From Eopsaltria australis (taxonomy: Eukaryota > Chordata > Aves > Passeriformes > Petroicidae), in assembly GCA_034509425.1 (NCBI GenBank), contig JAVTVJ010000371.1:1364001-1428000 (forward strand): a stretch of 64,000 nucleotides of DNA, written 5' to 3'. Both the position numbers and the translations under genes were made by a program. Shown here in pieces: positions 51,006 to 61,530 of this stretch (position 1 is its first letter; each line of letters starts with the position of its first letter). The notes beneath the pieces were generated by a model. It was not told the DNA's origin. It did no database searches and worked only from the letters and a program-made list of their open reading frames with translations.

Positions 51006-52689
51006 AACCAGTAGAAGAAATACAATTTTTTTTTCCATTTTGTTCATATCTTTTTATAACACTAAATGTTTAATCTCCATCAATCAAACACAATTACACT
51101 GACAAGCTCAAGGAACTGGTGTCCCATTCCAAACTCCCATCTTTCCCCAGTCCCCAACCGGCTGAGAGGCAGCAGAAAGCAAGAACACAGCTTTTTGGGA
51201 GGTGATGGGAAAGACAGCAATGTAAATGGGGAAAAGAGATGATGAGGAGAAACACTTTCAGGGAGAAGGGCCTGAGACATGAGAAAAGCCATTGCAACAT
51301 CTCCATCAGAGGGTGGAGGGGAGAAAAAATGGGAAAAAGCATTAGACCTTGCCTGTGTTTCCTATGTTCATCTGGGCTCACCTCTCGACAGGTGCTTTCA
51401 GCAATCTCTCAACATTCAGGAGAGTTTGAGTTCAGGAGAAACAGGGGGATTTTCAGAGCACCCTGTGAGGCACACTGCAGCTCACAGGATTAGATTCTTG
51501 GAGAAAATCAAGCTCCAACCTACCCACAACTCCTCCAACCCTGCCAGGAACAGGCATTGCCAGGAGTGGGATTCCTGGCACTGCTGCAGACAACAGGCAT
51601 ACTTGGTGTTGGTGGCTTTTCTCAGAGAAGTCTGCAATTAACTGGCTTTCACCCCGTTTCACAGCTATGCAACAGAGGCAAAGATCTGCTGAGGGCCTGC
51701 AGGGAAGATCAGATCCCAGCACTGGGGCTGGGGCCATTTCCCCCACTAATGGGCAGGTGGCTTCAAAAAATGGATACCTTGCTTTTAGTGAGAGATTTCC
51801 CTGTGACCATAAGCCTCTGTGCCTTGACATCTAAAGAACACCCCCTCAAAACTCCTTTGAACCAAAACAGACGTGAGATAATGAGGTGCTAGGACTTGAT
51901 GACTGCCACCACACCACAGGGGTCTGATGTGTGTGACCCCAGTGCCCAGGAGTGACCCCATAGTGACAAAAGCACATGCAGAGAACACATGGGACAGGCG
52001 CTACCATAGCAACCGGGTTGACATCAAAGAACCTAAAGTGGGCTTGACTCAGGAACAGCCTGTCACAGCAAGGCACTGCAGGCTGCCCACCTTTTTCACA
52101 AGCCTGTGCCAATAAATCCAGGCATAGGTACAGCCCCAAGAAGGAGCAGTGTGCTGTTTTCCCTCGTGGCACGGTGCAGGAAAGGGTGCAGCTCCCAGAC
52201 TTGGCTTCTGGGACCAGGATCAGGTCATGGCTATAGCAGGGGAAAGAGGAGCCCTGCTGCAGCAGAGAATCTGGACTTTTTACTAAGACTCTGAATTCCA
52301 TGGCCCTCCTGAAGGTTAGGCATGAGGGCTGGGATGTCTGAATGCTCTGAATGATACAGGGTATTTTTTTCCTGGGCTGACACTCATCAGGCTCCAAAGA
52401 AGATGCCCAAGTACCATCAATGACTGCCCTATCTTGGAGCAAAGGAGCCATCCCTGGACGCCTTGGGTGGATTTCAAGCATCAGCTGCCCACTTGCAACT
52501 TGCACCCTCTTGCACGTATGGCTTTGGGGTCTGGAGGAGCACAAATTACCACCATCCAATCCCACAGCAGCTCTACACCAACTCTGGCAATGCCCAGACT
52601 TCAGCCTCTCATGTCTGTCTTTAATAAATTTCCTTGCACTTCTGGCTGCCTGGGAGGAGCCCTTGACTGCCAGCTTAATTGCGTGCCTG

Positions 52690-52960
52690 CTGCTTCCTGG
52701 AACAGCTGAGCTCAGCAGCGAGGGGGCAGCGCCGGCAGTGCCGCAGTGCGAGGCGAAAGCGCCGCGCTGAGCGCAGGGAGAAACCGCACCGGACTGCGCC
52801 CCACCCACGCAAAGGTGGGGACGGGCTCGCAGGCAGCGATTCCCACTTTCCTTCCTGGCAGGGGACCACCTGGCGGGTGTCCCCTCCTGGACGCTGCAAG
52901 GCCAAGCTTTTTCCCCCTTGCCTGGATGGGAGCACGGCTGCCAAGCTGCTGCCACTGCCC
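52690..52960. promoter_or_regulatory. CpG-rich cluster in the LSAMP 3' region
   Basis: This segment has dense CG dinucleotides, for example GCGCCGGCAG, GAAAGCGCCGCGCTGAGCGC and ACCGCACC, against a CpG-poor background. It contains a CTCF-like motif at 52716-52729. It may be an internal CpG island or enhancer. A promoter function is possible but not shown. Confidence 0.5.
52716..52729 (+). promoter_or_regulatory. CTCF-like motif
   Basis: CAGCGAGGGGGCAG differs from the CTCF core consensus CCGCGNGGNGGCAG at a single position. It lies in a CpG-rich cluster. Orientation is forward on the + strand. Confidence 0.5.
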
Positions 52961-54360
52961 CAGTGCCCAGGGCAAAGACAGAGGAGCAAACCGGCTGCTG
53001 CTTGAAAGCTGAGCGCCTGTAAAACACTGTGCTGTCGTGGGAAGGTCACTCGACTTCCGTGGGCTAAATCAAGCTCTCCCCTGCACATCCCTCTCTCCAC
53101 AAAAGGCCTACCTGATAAACCCGGTGTTTTATCATCTTTGCTGCTGGTGGATTCTATGCAAGGGGACACAGGAGTCTTCTCTCCACTGCTCCGACCCACA
53201 CACGGGAACTGCAGCCCCTGCTCACTCTGGCTCCTGCAGCAGACCTTGTGCTGGTATGGCAAATTCCAGCCACTGCCCAGCCTTTTCTCAATCCTGTTTC
53301 TCACAGCTTTTTATGGCCTCCTCACTTGGGAACCACTAAAGCCTCTCTTGTTGGCACCTCTGTATGTGATTCTGCCACGGGAAGCGTGATGGCAGCAGGA
53401 GTGCTCTCCCGCAAGATCAACACCTTTAAGATAAGAGAAGACCAGGAGAAATTGTGCTGCCCGCTTCTTTGCTGCATCATTTTAAGCTCCTTCTTTGTAA
53501 GCCCAGGATTTTGGACCTGACATTTGTTTTATTTCTTACATTCACAGGTCCTGGACATTTCCTGACCCAATTTCTTTCAAATGTAGAATTTGCAGTGTTT
53601 TGTAATAGCAGTGGTGTACAGCACACACACAAGCAGACACACACTCACCCTTACACAGCCTACATTTCCTTTTATACCAGAGAGGACAGTAAGAATAAAA
53701 ACAACAGAGCAACCAAAAGGGGTATTGGCTCTATTTTTGCATGACTACCAAAATGGTTAGGAATGACCAGATTGTGGTTTTCATATTGAGGTATCGTTCC
53801 TATGCACACTATACCTAAAGGGAATGGCTGCTTGGTGACGTCCAAGGTCTCATCACTCACATCCCACCGGCCCAGCCTGCCATCCCCAGGAGGAATGGTG
53901 GCCGCATTCTTCATTCCATAGTGTTGTAGGCCAGTCCTGGTTCCTTCTGCTTGCTTGGACCATTGCACATGAGTGCGCACCCCCATGCGCGTGTGCGAGC
54001 ACTCATGCATAGCACGGGCTGCTATGCTGGTACTTGGAGGCTGAGAGCCAAACAGGTTGGAAGTGGGAGAGGAAAAAAAGCCTAGACAAGGGTGCAGACT
54101 GACTCTTGCAAGCAAGGTGGCCAGAAGACAAAAAGCCAGTGAGGACACAGGAGAGGGGACACTATGTGAACCTGTGTTGCAGCTGCCCCTCTCTCCTCAC
54201 CCCTCTTCTCTGCCTAAGTGATCTCTCTGCATCTTATCTCACACTTACAAGGCAGGACATTATCTACAGCAGGATGAGAATATGTACACATGGACTTTTC
54301 ATTTTGCATGCTTAGAGAGAGCAAGAGAAAGAGAGAAAGAGTGAAGATGGAGCAAGAGCC

Positions 54361-54398
54361 ACACATGCATGCACGCACGCACACAGGCATACACAGGA
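54361..54398. repeat. CA/GCAC-rich short repeat
   Basis: ACATGCATGCACGCACGCAC followed by ACAGGCATACACAGGAG forms an irregular purine-pyrimidine alternating run in the LSAMP 3' UTR region. Confidence 0.8.
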
Positions 54399-54660
54399 GA
54401 AAGAGAAAGACACCTGGTTGAATTGGGGGGGCTGGGGAAGGAAGAGGATTTAAAAAGAGAAAAAAGAAAAGTAGGCTTTCAGTACAGTTGACACAGGTTT
54501 AGTTCAGGCCAGCGAGGGTGATGTTGCATGAAGGAGGGGATAGGAAAGACGGTGTTTAGCAAGGGCTAGGTGCACATGAGCGCAGGGTGAGGTGAAGAGA
54601 GGAAGGGGTTCTTCACAGGACACCAGTGTGCAGAGAGCTTCAGGTGACTTGCTCTGGTTT

Positions 54661-54738
54661 GTGGCTTTTTTTTCTTTTTTTTTCTCCTTTTTTTTTTTTT
54701 TTCCTTTTTTTTTTTTTCTTTTTAATTTGTTTTTAAAA
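54661..54738. repeat. T-rich low-complexity tract
   Basis: Long T runs are separated by single C or CC on the + strand. In the LSAMP transcript direction this is an A-rich tract within the proximal 3' UTR, and it could cause internal oligo(dT) priming in cDNA libraries. Confidence 0.92.
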
Positions 54739-55150
54739 GTATGAACTGGCTGAGCATTAGCTCACAAAAATGACCCAGGGCATCCAAAAAGTTAAATGGC
54801 TATAGACACCGAAGCAAAGACCTCTTTCTGCAAAAGAAAGAAAGAGGAGGAAGGAAGGAAAGTGAGGGAGTATGGAAAAGAGGAAGGAGGAGAGAAAAGA
54901 AAAGGGATCTTCTGTTTGATTGGCTTTGTGGGTTTTGTTGGATTGTTTACAGTGCAGCATCCTCCGGCGACACGATCCTTGCTGGTGCCCCGTTCTCTCC
55001 CTTGCTTCGTGTTGCCTCCTAGGCAGTCGATGACTTGACAGCCAGCTTTTCAGGTTTTGGATTAAATGTTGCTGAGTCCTCTTTGCTGTAATTTTTCCTC
55101 TCCCCCCTCTTCGCTCCTGAACACACAAAAGTTGTGAAAGAAACAGTCGT

Positions 55151-55290
55151 CTCTCTCTCTCCCCCCCCTCTTTTTTCTCTCTCCCCTCTCTTCGCTCTGT
55201 CTCCTGTATAACGCGTTTTGTTTTGTGTGTTGTTGTTGTTGTTGTCGTGTTGTTTTTTTAATTATTATTAATATTATTATTTTAATTCTG
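55151..55290. repeat. CT-rich, (TTG)n and TTA-rich low-complexity block
   Basis: Just downstream of the LSAMP stop codon (which ends at 55298 on the - strand) lies a TTA/ATT-rich run (55254-55290), then (TTG)n at about 55225-55250, then a C/T-rich run (55151-55196). In the transcript these read as TAA-rich, (CAA)n and purine-rich runs. Confidence 0.88.
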
Positions 55291-55297
55291 ATTTGTA

Positions 55298-55395
55298 TTA
55301 ACATTTGCTGAGTAGGCAGAGCAGGGACGCTGCCAGAAGCCACAGTGGGACGGCCAGACTCATGGAGCCGTTGTCTACTCTCCCTGTGCCGGGTC
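55298..55395 (-). CDS. LSAMP: LSAMP terminal coding exon (GPI-anchor signal)
   Basis: Read on the - strand, this exon encodes [18 protein letters not shown] followed by [13 protein letters not shown] and a TAA stop (complement of 55298-55300). This is the distinctive C-terminus of limbic system-associated membrane protein, a GPI-anchored IgLON adhesion molecule with three Ig domains on limbic neurons. The hydrophobic stretch after the Asn-Gly-Ser segment is the cleaved GPI-attachment signal, and the Asn is the likely anchor residue. The exon is 98 nt. Its first two bases (GA) complete a Gly codon whose first base is in the preceding exon. A good acceptor lies upstream (a C/T-rich tract ending CACACCTTACAG). 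The preceding exons, with the Ig domains, were not found between here and 64000, so they lie beyond the window. The identification rests on a near-identical C-terminus. Confidence 0.95.
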
Positions 55396-55440
55396 CTGTA
55401 AGGTGTGAGAAGGGAGAGAAAAGAAGACAAGATTACACGA
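55396..55440 (-). promoter_or_regulatory. LSAMP: Splice acceptor of LSAMP terminal exon
   Basis: On the - strand a C/T-rich tract (CTTGTCTTCTTTTCTCTCCC and onward) leads to CACACCTTACAG immediately before the exon. This is a typical strong acceptor, and its phase fits the LSAMP reading frame. Confidence 0.9.
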
Positions 55441-56395
55441 GGCTGGGTGAGATGGGGGTGACACAGGAACACAGCGCTTCAGTCCCAGGCTGCTTCTGCA
55501 GTGGTGGCTTTGGGCTGCAGGGCACAGCCACCTTCCCACCTTGGTGAGCCTCCCTCCAGCCCTGCCAGCTCATCGGCATCCTCCTTCCCTCTGGCTGACA
55601 CTCCAATGGCACATGGCTCTCCGTAAACAACACCCATGCTGGAGGAACAGGGCCTGGAGCAAGAGGGAAGGCTCAACTCTGGCTGCTGAGCACATCCCAA
55701 CCTTGCTGTGCCTCCAGCTGGGAGCTGCTGGCCTTCCAGTGCAGGGATATGGTTCATACCTTTGCAGATGCAGCCCCTGGTCACCACCCCAAACCTGCTC
55801 ACACTACCACCTTCCCAGTGGCAGCCCTGAGATGCTGGGACTCGTAATTCTGCACAGTGGCCAGCACCTGTCTGCAGGCAGACACCAGCTCTGCAGGAGC
55901 TGATTCATCACAGAGGTCCAATCAATAAAACATGGGCCCGACCAGCAGACACCTCCCCTCCCTCCCAGGGCAGCACCATAATTATTTGTTCCTGAATCAG
56001 GGTGGAGGAAGGCTTTGCTGCTGCACTTACAGCCCTGGGGCAGGACACCTATGGGGTGAGGGTGCAGGGTATGCCAGGGAGGCTGATTTTTCATGAGGGT
56101 GGGAAATGAAGTTGCACGTGTGTGCATGCGCATCCGCAGGCTCTGTCAGAGGGGGCAGGGTGGAGTGTGCTGCTGCAGCAACAAATAATGCATCCCTGCT
56201 CCAGGAATATTAAGCACTAACACTCCTGACATCTTCTCATTCATCCTCTCATTTATGGGTTCCCTTTTCTGGGCGGCTTTAACGACAGTGGTGCTGTTTT
56301 AAATTCACACTGGAATCCCAAGCCTTGGCAGCCTTTTCTTTGTACTTGGTCAGGGAGGTGTACGTGGCTGTGGCTCTGTAAATGCAGGCTCACCA

Positions 56396-56476
56396 TGTGT
56401 GTGTGCACATAACGTGCTCATATATGCATGCATGCATGCACAGGTACATGTACATAAATACATATATGTGCATGTA
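56396..56476. repeat. Alternating purine-pyrimidine run with (TGCA)n
   Basis: GTGTGTGTGC, then TATATGCATGCATGCATGCA and CATATATGTGCATG form about 80 bases of alternating purine and pyrimidine, a composition prone to Z-DNA or cruciform structure. Confidence 0.8.
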
Positions 56477-58553
56477 AGATGCTGAAGTGTGGAGATGGAG
56501 ATGGGTTTTTATCTTGGAACTGATCCTGCTGTGGAAGAAAGAAGTCATGCTTACTACCAAGAAAAGCTATTTCTGATGGCAGAGAGGAGCCAAAAAAAAT
56601 TAAAAGAATAAAAGGCCCTATTCAGGAGAGCTCCGTGAGACTGAAGTACAACTGCTCCCTCACAACCTGCAGAGGTGAAGAGCTCCTCACTCTCCTGGGG
56701 GGAGCACAGGTGCCACTGGCTTGCTCAGCAGCACAGTCCCTATTAAACTCAAGCTGGTGACTAAAAGGCAGCAAATACAAGAAAAATGTCTCTAGAGTCC
56801 CTCAAATTCTGTTGCACTTTCATTTGTCTGATTTCTTCCTAATGTAGCTGACTAGAGTAGCTGTTTGTGCCTCAGTTCTATTCTTTCATTATTAAGTGAG
56901 TATGTAATGATTTGTGTGGAAAATTTATATTCCATTTATGGCTTCTTTTTTCAGCTAGTCCATGTGCATCTTTTATGGCTTGTCACACAAATCCTAAAAC
57001 AGTGGTTTTTTTACTTCTTTTATTTCCTCCTCTAAACTCAGGAACAAGTTTCAGTTCAGCTACTGCCCCTACCTCACCTATGTTTCAGAAGAAGCATCTC
57101 TCACAGTTAAATAATGGTGGGGAGGCTGTTTGGGACCATTTTGGCCCAAAACATGACTCCTCTGGCCCAGCAATTAAACAAGAACACACCAGGCAGAGTG
57201 TGTTGCCCACAAAAAAATTCCAGCCACCACATTTTTACTATCTGGCTTAAATACTATTTGTCTTAACACATACATGGACATGTGGATTACACACACACGA
57301 CAACCATCCTCCTCTTTGCCACTTTTCTAGGGTGCCCAGGCAACCAGAGCTAGGGCATATGCACCAATGGTGGCATGTAAGGTGCACCCAGCACAGCAGA
57401 GGCAAGGAGATATTTGGCCTTGGCTGGGTACTGCTGCCTTAATGCATTGAAATGCATGGATCAGAGTTTGTAAGCGTGGTGGGGACTGGGGGCAGAGGCA
57501 TGGCTTGGTGTGACAGTGGTGTGCTGAAGAGATGAGCCTCTGCAATAGCTAGGCATAAGAGAGGACACACAAAGACACGTGGTGTGATGGAGGACTTGGG
57601 AGAGGGTCACACCAGCTTCTGTTCTGCTTGAGCTTGTCTGTCTAAGTTTGAGGGCATCTGAAAAGCCAAAACGCCCATCTCCAGAGATGAAAAATGATAC
57701 ATGTTCTCATGGCTCCTTGTGTGTCCCAGTCAGATGGTGGGGCTGGCTGCAGAAACCTTGCCACGAGCAGTCCTGATCATCCTCTGCGCCACACCACAGG
57801 CTAACAGCAGCAGCTGCTCTCACCAGTGGGCTGTCCAGGTGTTGGGCAGTGTGCTAGGCTGACTGGAAGGACTGGGATCCAGCATGGCCTCATGGAATGT
57901 CTGGGCTCTACAGCACAGCTAGCCAGAGTACACTCCATACGTGCTACATTTACTGTCACAAGTACTGTAAAAATGTGGGAAGGTTCTAATTCTATCACAA
58001 AATAATGTTTTGGGGGACAACAACTGCTCAAGTGTAATAAGAAAGAGAGTGAAAACGCTGGAAGAAAATAAAATATTTGCCTTTAAGCGAGATTTTATGC
58101 CGAAAATAGCCGTTTTCAATTCATTCTATCACTGCTGCCCTTCCTTCCCAGCCACACCTCAGGCTGTGCCAGCCCATGTTTGCATGACGACTTCTCCATG
58201 TGTGTGCATGAGCAGCTGTTGCTGTGGGCTGTGCACGCCACTGCCGCGGGCACCGAGGCATCCACACGGCCACGGGTGAGCGCCCACGCTGGGTGGAGCG
58301 CGGCAGCCCCCAGAGCGGCCACGGCGTGCTGCAGAACCCGCACACCTGAGCGCACACCCCGCACCTGCACACCGCCCTCCCCAGGCGTGCCCACCCCGCT
58401 GCAGGGCGGGACGTGCACATGTGGACAGGCATGGGCACAGCTCCCCCAGGTGTGCACACGCACGACGCAGATCCCGAGCGCACAGGCCCCCCACTATCCC
58501 CCATCCCTGCAGCGCCCAGAGCACAGACCCCCCACAATCCCCCCGCCCTGTAG

Positions 58554-58672
58554 CACATCCCCTCGCCATCCCCACACATCCCCTCTCCATCCCGGTCCCG
58601 CAGCCCCCATGTCACATCCCCTCGCCATCCCGCACATCCCCTCGCCATCCCGCACATCCCCTCGCCATCCCG
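58554..58672. repeat. GC-rich minisatellite, unit about 20 bp
   Basis: CACATCCCCTCGCCATCCC recurs about five times. The last three copies are contiguous with a 20-base period and are essentially identical (starting about 58613, 58633 and 58653). A second word, CGGTCCCGCAGC, follows two of the copies, suggesting a higher-order unit. On the - strand the repeat encodes Gly/Met/Arg/Cys-rich strings, which explains the long open frames there. Confidence 0.93.
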
Positions 58673-58706
58673 GTCCCGCAGCAGCGCCGGTCGAACGCGC
58701 GGTCTC

Positions 58707-58726
58707 CGGCGCCCTCTGGCGGCCGC
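58707..58726 (-). promoter_or_regulatory. Strong CTCF-like motif, minus orientation
   Basis: The + strand GGCGCCCTCTGGCGGCC is the reverse complement of GGCCGCCAGAGGGCGCC. This matches the CTCF consensus TGGCCACCAGGGGGCGCTA at nearly all core positions. It sits in a CpG island. Binding is inferred. Confidence 0.65.
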
Positions 58727-61109
58727 CTCCCGGAGCCGCCCCCTCCCTGTGGAGCCCCCCGGAGACCCGGCTGTCCTCCCCTGCTCCCTCTCCGCTGGCA
58801 CCGGGAGCTTCGGGGCTGTCCCTGCGGTCTCCCGCTTCTGCAACCTTGAGCCTGTGCTCTGGGAATTTGCTGTAGTATCCCGGGCTATTCATCCCCCCCA
58901 CACTGCCCCGGCAATTGGGCAGCCCTGCCAAGGCCGTGACCACGGACAGCTTTGAAGGGGAGGAAATTGGGTTTCTGATGCTGATGAGTTAATATGAATA
59001 TCTGGCAGCATTTCACAGCTAAACCTCTAAGGGACCCCAGACCCTAAATGCTGCCCGAGTCAGATCCCATTAAGCAAATCAAGAGGGAGCAGACTGAAAA
59101 CTGGCAAGGGCAGAACAACTGCACTGCTCTACCTTGCTCCAAATGTGAGACATTTGGATACCTGATGCAGAGGCAGGTGGAGCCTTGCCATGGTGCCTAA
59201 TTGTGCTGCAGCAGCCTCATGGGACACTGCATCCTGTGTTCCCAAGGCTCTATTGGTGCCACACTTTCAGCCTTGGTGATCTGCACTGGTGCCATGCCAC
59301 AAGCCTTGGCCAAGATTTGGGGAGCTGTAGCTCTCACATGGCTGAAGGGGACCATGTGCAGCCACTCCTCTCCCCAAGGAAGTACAACCCTAGCTGCATC
59401 CTTAAGTTTAACAGTGGGAAAAACAGAGCCACACCACTGTGACCTCACTGCTCCTGCCCACCTGCCTGTGTGCTACAGCCCAGAAAACCAGCCTGGCACA
59501 GAGTCTTTTCCTAATGCTTCTGGGAGAACTTCCACATACTTCTGATTGAAGAGGCAGAAGGGGTGGCAAGATGCTTCAATTTGGGACATCAGCAATTTCA
59601 CGTAGTGCCTTACACTCCTGCAGCATGAGGCAGAAGAGTAGCTGCATGCTCTCACGTTCTGAGGGCTGCAAGCCAGCCTGGCCCAGGCTTCAATAGAGAA
59701 GATGTGGGGGTGTGTGCTACTGTACCAGACTTGGCATGGTATAGCTGTGATGCTTGTGTGTGTGATGGCTCAAGAACTGCTCCTACTCCTGTGAAGAGTG
59801 TAGGAAAAGTCAGAGAGAGAAGGGTGGGGGGACTTGGATTAGATGGCAGAGGAAGATGGGAAAAGCAGGGTGCTGCTTACATTCAGAGCAAACTGCAGCC
59901 AGATCGCAAAGCCAAGAGCTGCTCTCATCCTCAAAAACAGCCTGAGGAACACATCACAAGGAAAGATCTTTGCTGGGTCAGCCCAAGGGTCTTGTTTAAC
60001 CTTCAGTCCTGTCCTCTGTGGGTGCTGGGTGGTCGCCAGCCAGGAGCACATGGCCAGCATGGCATCATGCCTCAGCTGCTTCAGAGTCATTATGAGCCAG
60101 CAGAAGCTGCACCCCTTTGAGATTATTACCTTCTTCCGTGAACTTGTCTGGTCATTTCTGGACTGCCTGCAGACTTCCATATCCACAGCCTTCCTCAGCT
60201 CTTTAAGAAGCACAGCAGCAGGAAGCTACCAGCAATGACGTGTCCCCACATTAAATTTGGGTGCTGTTCTCCTGTGACTTTAGGACTTTGGCATTAACAG
60301 GTGGCCTGGCACACCGCCTGCTATTCATTGCTACCTGAACTGGCTCGATTAAAACCGTCTCAGCCACTCCTTGCTCTGCAGCCTCCTCTGCTGGCTATGG
60401 GAGAGCCAGGCTAAGGAAACTGCTCAGTGTGGGAAGAATTATCTGAGGAGTGTTCAGATCTTCCTAGGAAAAGGGAGAGATGAGTTTTTTGGCGTGAAAA
60501 CTTGCAACACACCCAGCCCCCCTGGCACTATCCGAGGTTGGAAGGCCAGCCCTGCACAGGCCCTACGGCATGGCTAGTGTTGGCCTCTTAAAGCCTGCAG
60601 TGCCCACTGGGGGCTGGGGACGGCATGAGGAGGTGAAAAATATGTGAGTGCATCTGGACAGAGGCACGGAAAAGGTTGCTGTGATGAGAGATAGAAGGAG
60701 GGGGTGATGAGGACTGAGAAGATAGGATGAGCCTTGCGCTTGTACCAATGCTGGACTACAGCACAGGAAACGATACCAGGGAAGATTTTCAACTGAAATG
60801 GCAATGTAGGAATGCTCAGCTCAGAATGTGGAAGAGGGCAAGAGGAGATGTCAGCCAGGATGAGGATGGGGAAACTGAGGGCATTACATAAGCATGAAGG
60901 TAAGGTAAGTAATGAGAACAGGTCCTGGGAAAGGGGAGATAAAGAGAGGAAATTAGGTCCTGACCAGGCACAGGAAAGCAGGGATAAGGGAGAGACGTAG
61001 AGGGGATTGAAGGTGCTTATAGGAAGAGGGCAGGCAGCCAGTACCAGCCCGGGCTCAGAACTGCAGGGGAAGAAGTGGGGTTTCCAGCAGAGCAGTTTAG
61101 GTGTGGATG

Positions 61110-61530
61110 TGGTGCCCGGTGAAGCTCAGCCGCCAACAAGCAGGTGCGAAAAAGGGCACGAGCAGCAGCAAGCGACGGTGGCAAGCGGGGCTGTGGCCTC
61201 ATGCAGGGGTACAGCGCTCTTACATGTCCTGTCTGACACCCTCCCTTGGCCGGCCGCTCGCTGCGGGTCCCCCTGTCCCTCTGTCCCTCTGTCCCTGCCG
61301 AAGCACCACTCGTTCCCCGCGAGGTGGCAGCCGAAGGACACCAAACCCGGCTCGCAATCCAGGCACCTCCGGGCTGGGAACAGCACGGGAAAAGCTGGGA
61401 ATAACACGCGGGGCTGGGCGGCTAAGGCCGGGAAAAGCCCGGGTCCCGCACGGCAGAACCCCCGGATCACGCTTAGGGAAGAATGTCGGCTCTGAGTTCT
61501 CCGAACCATCGCCGCTGAGCCAGCCACTGA
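61110..61530. promoter_or_regulatory. Second CpG-rich island in the last LSAMP intron
   Basis: The segment contains GGCCGGCCGCTCGCTGCGGG, CCCGCGAGG, AACACGCGGGG and GGCGGCTAAGGCCGGG, with CG frequency far above the flanks, and a perfect CTCF core motif at 61317-61330. It also carries short tandem CTGTCCCT units (about 61272-61296). No associated exon was recognised. Confidence 0.55.
61317..61330 (+). promoter_or_regulatory. Perfect CTCF core motif, plus orientation
   Basis: CCGCGAGGTGGCAG fits the CTCF core consensus CCGCGNGGNGGCAG without mismatch. Its orientation is opposite to that of the motif at 58707-58726, so the pair is divergent, 2.6 kb apart. Confidence 0.65.

Larger units (their letters stand above)
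51846..53027 (-). other. Long unassigned open frame (393 codons) on LSAMP sense strand
   Basis: The longest open frame in the window runs without a stop for 393 codons from an ATG at 53025-53027. The translation begins MFYRRSAFKQQPVCSSVFAL and is rich in Ser, Cys, Pro, Arg and His. I recognise no domain, signal peptide or transmembrane segment, and its composition resembles translated noncoding DNA. It lies in the inferred LSAMP 3' UTR, in the same orientation, and begins near a CpG-rich cluster. It could be a chance frame in GC-rich DNA (most likely), a lineage-specific gene, or part of a separate transcript. It is recorded as an open frame and not called as a gene. Confidence 0.2.
47925..55297 (-). 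other. LSAMP: LSAMP 3' UTR (inferred extent)
   Basis: Starting after the LSAMP stop codon and reading down the - strand, this region is assigned as 3' UTR because LSAMP in mammals has a 3' UTR of several kilobases and because AT-rich, UTR-like sequence with a poly(A) signal occurs near 47.94-48.35 kb. It includes a (CAA)n run (complement of 55225-55250), a long A-rich tract (complement of 54661-54738), a Pumilio-type site (50998-51005) and a TA-rich segment (48287-48331). Other AATAAA motifs on this strand, at 53528-53533 and 48077-48082, could give shorter forms. The middle part (52.69-52.96 kb) is CpG-rich and contains a long open frame, which is unusual for a UTR, so the distal extent is uncertain. 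Confidence 0.6.
58225..58860. promoter_or_regulatory. CpG island within the last LSAMP intron
   Basis: CG dinucleotides are dense throughout (GCCGCGGGCACCGAGG, GAGCGCGGCAG, TCGAACGCGCGG, CTCCGGCGCCCTCTGGCGGC). It includes a tandem minisatellite and a strong CTCF-like motif. It may be an intronic promoter or enhancer or an insulator. No matching exon or ORF with a recognised domain starts here. Confidence 0.6.

Noticed and set aside
58121..58875. Long frames on both strands (240 codons -, 231 codons +)
   Set aside because: They run through the CpG island and the 20-bp minisatellite. The products are repetitive (Gly-Met-Arg-Cys or Pro-Ser-His strings) and have no domain.
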